In this document: positions 1 to 7,351 of the stretch, in pieces
How positions within the stretch are numbered: the stretch's first letter is position 1
Layout of the letters: every line of letters begins with the position of its first letter
Origin: UBA4421 sp002470275
GTDB taxonomy: Bacteria > Pseudomonadota > Gammaproteobacteria > Pseudomonadales > Azotimanducaceae
DNA: 37,264 bases
Reading direction: 5' to 3'
NCBI GenBank assembly: GCA_913052345.1
Contig: CAJXDR010000027.1
Location: 1-37,264 of the forward strand
The notes under the pieces: generated by a model
Database searches by the model: none
What the model was told of the DNA's origin: nothing
What the model saw: the letters and a program-made list of their open reading frames with translations, nothing else
Position numbers and translations under genes: made by a program

Positions 1-87
1 ATTGAAATCCGCTTATTGAAACGTACGCCTTAAAACGGTGCGTAATGGGCGATAATTTAGACTTTTTTGAGTCCGGTAACACTTTTA

Positions 88-102
88 GTTACTTTAGGTA
101 AC
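88..102. repeat. GTTAC/GTAAC inverted repeat upstream of first gene
   Basis: GTTAC-TTTAG-GTAAC forms an inverted repeat, and a further GGTAAC half-site lies at 75-80. It sits about 70 bases upstream of the small lipoprotein gene in AT-rich DNA, where an operator or promoter would be expected. I could not fit a convincing -35/-10 pair, so this is only a candidate regulatory site. Confidence 0.25.
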
Positions 103-172
103 AAAAAGGTTGCAGGTGGTGTGTCCTTAGGTATCATTCTATGTGGGGAGCTACTTGAATGAAGGATACGAG

Positions 173-457
173 ATGAAAAGCTCTTTAAAGAAATACCTAA
201 CGACGGCCTCAGCAGCGCTGTTCCTAGCGATGATGGCTGGGTGTTCTACTAACCCCAACGCAGAGTTGGCGGCTGCGGACTTAGAGGCACGCAAACTTGC
301 GATGAGCTGTTACAGCGAGCGCGAAGGTGACCGCTTGGTCTATGGTGGCGGTCAGGTTTGGCAGATGTGCGCCGCATGGGCGAAACGCGTAGTTGCGAAT
401 GAGCTTCAGGCCCTCAGTGCCGTGACCGAAGCCTCAGAGGACACTGCAATAAACTAA
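173..457 (+). CDS. Small lipoprotein of unknown function
   Basis: A 94-residue protein. I chose the ATG at 173 because AAGGA (162-166) lies six bases before it and the product then starts with a textbook lipoprotein signal: MKSSLKKYL, a hydrophobic stretch, and a lipobox MAGC with the lipidated Cys at residue 24. A GTG at 143 in the same frame would add ten residues without improving the signal. The mature part is short and has two cysteines (around MSCYSEREGD and WQMCAAWAKR), which could form a disulfide in the periplasm. I recognise no family. A strong hairpin follows the stop codon, so it is probably transcribed alone. Confidence 0.7.
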   Translation: MKSSLKKYLTTASAALFLAMMAGCSTNPNAELAAADLEARKLAMSCYSEREGDRLVYGGGQVWQMCAAWAKRVVANELQALSAVTEASEDTAIN

Positions 458-471
458 TCCTCTGGCAAGAT

Positions 472-503
472 GGCCCATCGGGTGCTTCGCACCCGCCAGG
501 GCC
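472..503 (+). terminator. Two-tier GC hairpin after the small lipoprotein gene
   Basis: GGCCC (472-476) pairs with GGGCC (499-503), enclosing a perfect inner stem CGGGTGC (479-485) / GCACCCG (489-495) around TTC. It begins 15 bases past the stop codon at 457. There is no T tract, so it may act as an mRNA-stabilising hairpin rather than an intrinsic terminator. From here to the next gene at 696 I see nothing else. Confidence 0.45.
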
Positions 504-695
504 TGCTAGTCCTGAGCGACTAACTGGACGCTGACGCTTGGTTTCCGACCCTGTGACGGAGGCCATCCTGATCTAGGTCTTCTTCTCCTCCATTCTCTCT
601 CTCCAAAGGCCAACGCGGCACCCTTGCCTGATCAAAAATCCCTGGCATCTCTGGTGTAAAACGTATTCAATCAAACGAAAACATTCGGAGGCGTT

Positions 696-2417
696 ATGGC
701 TTTGGCACGCCAATTTCTTTTTGTTTTCGCCACTTTGTGGCTCATCGGTGGGTGTGGTGCGGATAAGCCGGCCGCCTCGAGTGCTGATCAAATGTCTGGC
801 GAGGTTGAGTCCAACGGGGTAACGCAAGACCTCGTGACGCGGGCCGGTGCGCCGCTGTTCGAGGGTATGGGTTCGTTTCGTATGCCCATCACTACGCAAA
901 ATCAAAATGCCCAACGTTACTTCGATCAGGGCATGGTTTTGGCTTTTGCCTTCAACCACGCTGAATCGATCCGAAGTTTCAAGGCGGCCCAAACCCTGGA
1001 CCCGTTATGTGCTATGTGTTTTTGGGGTGAGGCATTGGCCACGGGTCCCAACATCAACGTGACGAGCAAGGGAAAGGTCATTATGGCACCGGCAGCTCGA
1101 ACGTCGGCCTTTGCGGCGTTGCAGCAGGCGATCGTCCTCAAAGATCAAGTTAGCCCAAGAGAGCAGGCCTATATTGACGCTCTGGCTCAGCGTTATAACG
1201 GTGACCCGGAAACGGACCGAGAGCCATTAGACCTCGCCTGGGCAGAGGCCATGGGCGAACTGGCGGCCCGCTATCCGGATGACACGACCGCGGCGTCTAT
1301 TTATGCCGAAGCATTGATGACTACGATGCCCTGGGATTATTGGTCGGATGACGGTATCGCGAAGCCAGAGACCTCGGCCGTTATCGAATCCCTGGAAAGT
1401 GTCCTCGCGGCTGAGCCTGATCACCCGCTTGCGCTACATCTTTATATTCACGCGCTGGAGGCCTCCAATGAGCCAACGCGTGCCGAGCCTGCTGCGGATA
1501 GACTGGCGAATCTGGTGCCGGGAGCGGGTCACCTGGTGCATATGCCCTCTCATATCTACTATCGAATCGGTCGTTATAATGATGCCGCCATAGCCAACTT
1601 ACGGGCCGCCGAGGTCGATGAGGCCTACATAGCCGCCTGCAATGCACAGGGTTTCTATCCTGCCCTATACTATCCACACAACATCCACTTTCTCTGGTCA
1701 GCATCCACCATGCAGGGTCAGAGCGATCTGAGCATCGACAGCGCGCGTCGGGTTGTGGCCAACGTGCGCGTGGAACAGGTCAAGGCTTTTCCAACCATTG
1801 AGTTTTTCCGCACGGTGCCGCTTCTATCGCTGGTGCGATTCGGCAAATGGGAGGACATATTGAAGGAGCCCCATCCTCATGAGGGGCTTATGTTTGCCAA
1901 GGCAATCTGGCACTACGCGCGAGGGGTGGCCTTTGCGGCACAGGGAGAAGGTGCCTCGGCGGAGGCGGAGTTAGCCGAACTCACCCCCCTGAAAGACAAT
2001 GTTTCTGTCCGCTTCCTGGATAGCCGCGACTATCCAGGCTCTATGCTCGTGAGTATCGCTATTGATCTGCTAAGGGGTGAAATCGCCCATCGGAGCGGTG
2101 ACCACGATGGAGCGGTAGAGCACTTTGAGCAGGCCGTTGCTCTGCAGGACCAGCTCCCGTACACCGAGCCACCGTTCTGGTATTACCCCACTCGGCAGTC
2201 CCTGGGGGCAGCTTTGCTGGCCGGGGGGCAGGCTGAGCGGGCTGAAGCCGTATTCCGCAAAGACCTCGAGCTATATCCGCACAACGGTTGGTCAATGTTT
2301 GGTTTGGCCCAGAGCCTTGAAGCGCAAGGCAAGGATGAGGAAGCCGCCGTGGTGAAAGGCCATTTCGAAACAGCGTGGCAGTTTGCAGATGTGACGCTTC
2401 AGGCCGCCATCCTGTAG
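696..2417 (+). CDS. TPR-repeat lipoprotein
   Basis: A 573-residue predicted lipoprotein: hydrophobic leader, then lipobox LIGGC with Cys at residue 20. GGAGG lies just upstream of the ATG. Helical TPR-like repeats appear near the N-terminus (RYFDQGMVLAFAFNHAESIR then AAQTLDPLCAMCFWGEAL), in the middle (LAAEPDHPLALHLYIHALEA) and near the C-terminus (AERAEAVFRKDLELYPHNGW). These are typical protein-protein interaction scaffolds. An unusual trait is a run of histidine motifs in the middle: HLYIHALE, HLVHMPSHIYYRIG and YYPHNIHFLW. They look like more than scaffold and could bind a metal or cofactor (inference). It converges on the molybdenum hydroxylase genes with only 36 bases between stops. The exact function is unknown. 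Confidence 0.8.
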   Translation: MALARQFLFVFATLWLIGGCGADKPAASSADQMSGEVESNGVTQDLVTRAGAPLFEGMGSFRMPITTQNQNAQRYFDQGMVLAFAFNHAESIRSFKAAQTLDPLCAMCFWGEALATGPNINVTSKGKVIMAPAARTSAFAALQQAIVLKDQVSPREQAYIDALAQRYNGDPETDREPLDLAWAEAMGELAARYPDDTTAASIYAEALMTTMPWDYWSDDGIAKPETSAVIESLESVLAAEPDHPLALHLYIHALEASNEPTRAEPAADRLANLVPGAGHLVHMPSHIYYRIGRYNDAAIANLRAAEVDEAYIAACNAQGFYPALYYPHNIHFLWSASTMQGQSDLSIDSARRVVANVRVEQVKAFPTIEFFRTVPLLSLVRFGKWEDILKEPHPHEGLMFAKAIWHYARGVAFAAQGEGASAEAELAELTPLKDNVSVRFLDSRDYPGSMLVSIAIDLLRGEIAHRSGDHDGAVEHFEQAVALQDQLPYTEPPFWYYPTRQSLGAALLAGGQAERAEAVFRKDLELYPHNGWSMFGLAQSLEAQGKDEEAAVVKGHFETAWQFADVTLQAAIL

Positions 2418-2453
2418 GAGCGGCCCTGCAGGATGCTTGGCCAGGGACGAGTT

Positions 2454-4694
2454 TTACACGCGGTAACCTAAATCCAGAAGCGGCATCTTGCGGACGCGAC
2501 GACCGCTTGCGGCAAAAATAGCGTTGGCAACGGCTGGCGCTAGGGGCGGTAGGCCTGGCTCGCCCAGGCCGGTCGGGTCGTAGTCGCTCTGTATAAAGTG
2601 GACGTCGATATCCGGCGCCGACCCAATCCTGAGCACAGGGTATTGGTCTAAATTGGTTTGCTGGATGCGGCCATCCTCCATAGTGATCTTCTGGCCGGCC
2701 ATAGCGCTGTAGCCATCGATAATAGACCCCTCTACCTGATTCAGCGCCCCGCTCATATTGATAATTGGGCCAACGTCGACGGCGGCGGTCACCTTGTGCA
2801 GGCGAACGGCGTCGCCTTCCACACTGACTTCTGCGACTTCCGCAACATGTGCTGCATGGCAGAAATAAAAGGCGAGGCCAAGGCCACGACCTTCCGGTAG
2901 GTTTCGCCCCCAACCGGCTTTTTTCGCGGCGAGTTGGATTACCCCGGCGGCTCGTTCGGTATTCATTGATCGGATGTTGTCGGGTTCCAGCCAACGAGCC
3001 GGCCTCAGCATCTCGAGCAAGACCTCCAGATGATCCCTGCCTGCCGCAGTAGCAAGCTCATGAATAAAGGCCTGGGACACGAAGGCGTGGGTATTGGAAT
3101 AGGGTGCGCGCCAAGGGCCGACGGGTGTATCCATACGATAACTGGTGAGAGAACCGCGAATGCTAGCTTGGGTGTTGAACGGAAAAACGCCGGGGTTTAC
3201 GCCTGAGAAGTAGGAGGGTTTCCCTTGGGGGGCAACACCGATAGCGTGCTCCTCCAGAGCGACGATCTTTCCTTCTTGATCAACCGCGCCACGGATATGG
3301 TTGAAGCCCCCTTCACGGAAAAAATCCTGCTGGATGCTATCTTCTCGTGACCAGGTCAGCTTCACCGGGCGTCCAGATCGCTTAGACAGCTCTATGGCTT
3401 CACAGGCGTATTCGCCACTTGTCCGGCGGCCGAAACTGCCCCCCATACGTTTGACGTGGATGGTGAGCTGGTCTTTTTTCAATCCGTAGCGCTTTTCGGC
3501 CAACTGCTGAAAGCGCGGCCCGCTTTGAGTAGGCAGCCAGACTTCCAGATGATCCCGATCGCCACTGGGTGCGGTGCGATAGTGGGCGGTACAGTTCATC
3601 GGCTCGAGGCACAGGTGAGAGAGATATGGATACTCATATAGCGCTGACAGAATGGTGTTGTCTGGGTTTGTAAATGCTGCATCCACATCACCGCGCTCGA
3701 GCTTTGTCGTCTCGCCCGTGGCGCCTGCCTGCTCCGCAAAGCGCACGAAGGCGGACCAACTGTCCTTGCTGGCTTGCGCTTCGTCCCAGGTGGCCCGCAG
3801 CTTTTCTCTTGCTTTAAAGACCGCCCAGGTGCTGCTGCCAACGATGCCAACGCCGTCCATCAGCTCTCGCACGTTGCCATTGCCTTTAACGATAAAGGCG
3901 TCAACGACGCCAGGCTGGCGCTTCAGCTCATCAAGATTCGCGTCAACAATTTTTCCGCCAACGGCGGGACACCGGGCATAGGTGCCGTAGAGCATACCGT
4001 CGACCTGAGCGTCGATGCCAAAGTCAGCCTTGCCTGTCACGATATCCAAAGAGTCCACCTGACTCTTTGCGCTACCCAGAATTCGATACTCCTGGCGGCC
4101 CTTGAAAATCAGGTCTTTCTTGTTTGGCACAGGTTGCTGCTGGGCCAGGTTGGCGAGCTCTGCGAAGCTGCGCGAACGTTGGCTGTGGATATGTCTGACC
4201 CGGCTACTTTCAGCCTTAAGCTCGTCCTTTGGCAGTTCCATGACCAACGCGGCGGCCCCCAGCAGCATTTCTCTTGCGGCAGCGCCGAGTTCGCGCATCA
4301 AGTTCCATTCACGGTTTAGGGTGTAGGATCCGCCCGTGGACTGCTTGCCATAAAGATCTGTATCGACCGTGGGCGTCTGCTCCACAACAACATCGTCCCA
4401 ATCGGCACCCATTTCTTCGGCGACGATCATGGGAAGAGAGGTTTTGATGCCCTGGCCCATTTCCGGTGATCCGGAATAGATCAGAATTTTCCCGTCTTCA
4501 CGGATCTGCACGTAGGCATTGAGCTCGCTGGAACGAATTAAATCCTGTTCGGCTTCTTCAGCCATGGCGGGCATGGCAGCTGCGATGACCAACCCTCCGC
4601 CGGCAATGCCGGTGATTTTTAGAAAGTTCCTGCGAGAGACACCCAGGCTCGCCTGTCGAACGGCGTCTGAAATCTGATTGTGTCGTTGTGTCAT
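2454..4694 (-). CDS. Molybdopterin-binding subunit of xanthine dehydrogenase family oxidoreductase (IorB-like)
   Basis: The large subunit (746 residues) of a molybdenum hydroxylase, which oxidises an aldehyde or N-heterocycle with water as oxygen source. It starts with a Tat signal, SRRNFLKITG around residues 20-29, so the folded, cofactor-loaded complex should be exported or face the periplasm. GGSFGRR in the middle is the conserved molybdopterin-contact motif, and GLGEPGLPPLAPA near the C-terminus holds the expected catalytic Glu. Length and layout match the isoquinoline 1-oxidoreductase beta subunit / membrane-bound aldehyde dehydrogenase type rather than cytosolic xanthine dehydrogenase. 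Its start overlaps the stop of the [2Fe-2S] subunit gene by four bases (ATGA), indicating translational coupling. No cytochrome subunit gene follows in the window, so the electron acceptor is unknown. The substrate cannot be read from sequence. Confidence 0.9.
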   Translation of the reverse strand: MTQRHNQISDAVRQASLGVSRRNFLKITGIAGGGLVIAAAMPAMAEEAEQDLIRSSELNAYVQIREDGKILIYSGSPEMGQGIKTSLPMIVAEEMGADWDDVVVEQTPTVDTDLYGKQSTGGSYTLNREWNLMRELGAAAREMLLGAAALVMELPKDELKAESSRVRHIHSQRSRSFAELANLAQQQPVPNKKDLIFKGRQEYRILGSAKSQVDSLDIVTGKADFGIDAQVDGMLYGTYARCPAVGGKIVDANLDELKRQPGVVDAFIVKGNGNVRELMDGVGIVGSSTWAVFKAREKLRATWDEAQASKDSWSAFVRFAEQAGATGETTKLERGDVDAAFTNPDNTILSALYEYPYLSHLCLEPMNCTAHYRTAPSGDRDHLEVWLPTQSGPRFQQLAEKRYGLKKDQLTIHVKRMGGSFGRRTSGEYACEAIELSKRSGRPVKLTWSREDSIQQDFFREGGFNHIRGAVDQEGKIVALEEHAIGVAPQGKPSYFSGVNPGVFPFNTQASIRGSLTSYRMDTPVGPWRAPYSNTHAFVSQAFIHELATAAGRDHLEVLLEMLRPARWLEPDNIRSMNTERAAGVIQLAAKKAGWGRNLPEGRGLGLAFYFCHAAHVAEVAEVSVEGDAVRLHKVTAAVDVGPIINMSGALNQVEGSIIDGYSAMAGQKITMEDGRIQQTNLDQYPVLRIGSAPDIDVHFIQSDYDPTGLGEPGLPPLAPAVANAIFAASGRRVRKMPLLDLGYRV

Positions 4695-5194
4695 GCCAAC
4701 TCTCCCGTACCCGTCTCAGGCATCTCGTGATGTGAGGCGGTCTGTTCCGCGGCGGCGTGAATGGCTTGTCGAATACGAACGTAGGTGCCGCATCGACAGT
4801 AGTTGCCCGCCATAGCGGTGTCGATATCCGCATCGGTGGGCGCAGCATTGGTGCTCAGCAGTGCCGCCGCAGACATAATCTGTCCAGTTTGGCAGTAGCC
4901 GCACTGCGCCACATCCTGATCAATCCAGATCTGCTGAAGGACATGCAGGTTCTCTGCATCGCCGAGGCCCTCAATAGTGGTGACGTCCTGGCCCGCGACG
5001 CTGCTGACAGGCAGCAAGCAGCTGCGTACCGCGTTGCCATTCAGATGAACCGTGCAGGCGCCGCACTGGCCAATACCGCACCCGTACTTGGTCCCGGTAA
5101 GCTCCAAGGCATCCCGAAGGGCCCAGAGCAGGGGCATATCATCCGGCACATCGAGAGAAATTTTCTTTCCGTTTAGGACAAAGGAACTGGCCAT
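4691..5194 (-). CDS. [2Fe-2S] subunit of molybdenum hydroxylase (IorA-like)
   Basis: The 167-residue electron-transfer subunit partnering the molybdopterin subunit encoded just downstream. The N-terminal half is a plant-type ferredoxin fold with ligands C39, C44, C47 and C59 (CGIGQCGAC then RSC). The C-terminal helical half binds the second cluster through C98, C101, C133 and C135 (CGYCQTGQ and NYCRCGTY). All eight cysteines are present and the length is normal for the family, so it should be functional. It has no signal peptide of its own and would be exported with the Tat-bearing large subunit, as is typical of the family. GAGG lies six bases before the ATG. It is the first gene of the two-gene operon. 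Confidence 0.93.
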   Translation of the reverse strand: MASSFVLNGKKISLDVPDDMPLLWALRDALELTGTKYGCGIGQCGACTVHLNGNAVRSCLLPVSSVAGQDVTTIEGLGDAENLHVLQQIWIDQDVAQCGYCQTGQIMSAAALLSTNAAPTDADIDTAMAGNYCRCGTYVRIRQAIHAAAEQTASHHEMPETGTGELA

Positions 5195-5357
5195 AAAAAC
5201 CTCGCATCAAAAAAATAAGCAATGGCGGAAACAGGCAAGCAGGATAAGATTACACCGCCCCTGGATAGTCCGCTAGCGTCATACTTTTGAAATGCCGCAC
5301 TGTGAAGCTACAGAGGCTTCCTTTATTGGAACAAAATTAAAAGACAAGGAGAAAGAG

Positions 5358-6068
5358 ATGAGAGTGATCACCGTTTTTGTTGGTCTTTTGCTGGGCACGC
5401 TAGCCCTCGCTGACGATCATGCCCCAGTGCCGCCAGGTGAGGGAGCGTTTACGACCCTGATGGTTCAATCTGACGACATTGGAGCCTACATCGATGCCGT
5501 CAAGGCTAACACGGGACCCCTGGAAGCAACGGGCGCCGGTGCCGCAGGCTCTTGTATCACCAAGTCTGGTAACGAATATGCGGGCCAGATGATGATTTGG
5601 AGCGGTTTTAACAGCGTTGCCGAGGCGCTTTCTTCCATGGAAAAGTACGATCCATTCAATGCGCCAGCGGCTTTCGAATCTCTGCGTACGGTTAAGTACA
5701 GCGTGACCTGGAAGCCCCTGAAGCCGTTCAAGCTCGACCCTGGCTTCGAGCGCGTGATGCGCATGGAGGTAGATGGCGAGAACCAAACGAATTTCGTTGC
5801 CCTGATCGCAAAACTGGAGGCGGCCGTGCGAGCTGAGGGTTATGACATCAATATTGGTGTTTTTCAGCCCATCGGTGGTGGTGCTCACGAGGCATCTACG
5901 CTCATGGTTAGAGCGATCACCCAAGATGGCACGACGCATGGCAAGATCATCGATGAGGCTTTCGCCGGTGCCAGCTGGATGCCTATGTGGCTATCAGCCC
6001 TCGAGCTCGTTGACGAAATGACCACAGATACCTTCGAAATCTGCGACCAGTTCTATACCGCAGGATAA
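5358..6068 (+). CDS. Exported protein of unknown function, two-repeat type
   Basis: A 236-residue protein. I start it at ATG 5358, which follows AAGGAG closely and opens with a signal peptide (MRVITVFVGLLLGTLALA, cleavage before DDHAP). An upstream in-frame ATG at 5292 would bury the signal. The mature part seems to hold two similar halves of roughly 105 residues, each with a beta-strand, a long helix and a strand ending near WSGF or EICDQF. This recalls tandem ferredoxin-like (dimeric alpha-beta barrel, ABM/NIPSNAP-like) domains, but I judge that by eye only. Comparable exported proteins occur at 19242-19979, 22937-23833, 34076-34513 and 35811-36569. It stands alone, divergent from the molybdenum hydroxylase operon, and ends in a good terminator. 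Function unknown. Confidence 0.75.
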   Translation: MRVITVFVGLLLGTLALADDHAPVPPGEGAFTTLMVQSDDIGAYIDAVKANTGPLEATGAGAAGSCITKSGNEYAGQMMIWSGFNSVAEALSSMEKYDPFNAPAAFESLRTVKYSVTWKPLKPFKLDPGFERVMRMEVDGENQTNFVALIAKLEAAVRAEGYDINIGVFQPIGGGAHEASTLMVRAITQDGTTHGKIIDEAFAGASWMPMWLSALELVDEMTTDTFEICDQFYTAG

Positions 6069-6080
6069 CTGCTCCAAACC

Positions 6081-6113
6081 CCACCCTGGGTCTTGGGACC
6101 CGGGGTGGCTTTT
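6081..6113 (+). terminator. Rho-independent terminator
   Basis: CCACCCTGGGTC pairs with GACCCGGGGTGG (one G-U pair) around a short TTGG loop, followed by CTTTT. It begins 12 bases after the stop codon at 6068, in the right place to end the transcript of the exported protein gene. It also separates that gene from the convergent minus-strand operon that ends at 6132. Confidence 0.8.
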
Positions 6114-6131
6114 GCGGGGTCATGGTGGGTT

Positions 6132-7328
6132 TTAAATCGGCGCGTTCGCCGGTAACCCCAGCAACAGGCGGCCATAAATTTCACTGGCCAAGTCCAAATC
6201 AAACACCGTATGGCAGGACAGCGTATTCAAGTCGCGCTGCATGCGCTGCAGCGGATTGTCCAGAAAATGAGCGCTAGCGCCACAGGCCTCAACTACATCG
6301 CGGACTAAGTCCCGCGAACGTTTAACAACGTGTCCAATTTCAACCCGTAGCCGCGCGCGTTCGAGTTCAGGGCAAGTCTCTCCTGATACCCCCCACGCCG
6401 TGACATCCCTTGCGATATGCAGCAGCTAATTTTCAACGGATAGGGCTTCTGCCCGAGCATGAGCCAGCCTCGACTGAGCTACCGGTTTATCGCCTTGCTT
6501 AGTGGTTGTGCCATACACCACCCGCCCCTGAAGGCGCTCATGGAACAACGTGACGGCCTGCTTCGCCGCCCCTACCGCAGGTGCGGTGGCGGTTAAACCG
6601 AGTACTGGCAGCATTGGCATTTTATACAGCGGGCTGTCATGCCAGAGCGCACCGGGACTTTCTCCCGCCCGTACGTCAGCAAGGTTGACCATCCTATGTT
6701 GCGGAATAAAGACGTCATGTATCGCGATATCGTTGCTGCCAGTGCCGATCATGCCGTCTATATGCCAGGTGTCTATGATCTCTACCTCTTTGATTGGCAG
6801 AATAAACATACACAGCGCAGGCTCCTTTTGACCGGGCAGCGGTGTTAGCGCAGCCACCATGGCCCAGTCCGCGTGCATGACGCCAGTACCCCATTGCCAA
6901 CGACCGGTGACCCGATAGCCGCCCTCAACCTCCACAGCCTTCCCCTTTGGCGCCAGCGAACCTGGCGCAACCACATAGGGCTGCTGGCCGAAGATATCCT
7001 CCTGAGCAGCTTGGCCAAAGAGTGACAGCAACCAGTTGTGCTCCATACAGAAAGTTACGACCCAGGCCGTCGAGAGACAGGCCTCCCCGAGGTTCATGCC
7101 TAAATGCATAAAGCCCTCCAAGGAGTATTCAAGGCCGCCAAATCGCTTGGGGACGAAGTAGCGATATACACCTGTGCCCTCAATGGCGGCCATTACCTCA
7201 TCAACGGGCTTGCGACGCTGTTCCGCTTCACGCGCATTGTCCGAGAGCATTGGTGCAAGGCCGGATACCGCGTCTAGCAACATGGTTTCCGATGAAGGGG
7301 TATGCCCCAGGGATTCTTTTCTGCTCAT
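6132..7328 (-). pseudogene. Acyl-CoA dehydrogenase/HsaA-type flavoprotein interrupted by an in-frame TAG
   Basis: The first 300 or so codons encode an acyl-CoA-dehydrogenase-fold protein of the group D flavin monooxygenase type (HsaA/DszC-like), with GRWQWGTGVMHADW and GTGSNDIAIHDVFIP as core motifs. The frame stops at TAG (6426-6428, after LSVEN). Reading on in the same frame gives a clean 98-codon C-terminal helical domain, starting LLHIARDVTAWG and ending GRLLLGLPANAPI before TAA at 6132-6134. The total of about 398 residues equals the family's usual length. So one base substitution separates this from an intact gene. The truncated product would lack most of the C-terminal four-helix bundle needed for FMN/FAD binding and tetramer contacts. 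Start chosen at ATG 7328 (a TTG at 7340 is possible). It is the last gene of the receptor operon. Either it is a very recent pseudogene, an assembly error, or the TAG is read through. Confidence 0.85.
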
Positions 7329-7351
7329 AGTAGGAATCAATCCGTGATCAT

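Noticed and set aside
2059..2994. Open frame of 311 codons on the minus strand across the end of the TPR gene and the molybdenum hydroxylase gene
   Set aside because: It is Arg/Pro/Gly-rich with no recognisable domain, and it overlaps two well-supported genes in other frames. It is a by-product of GC-rich codon use.
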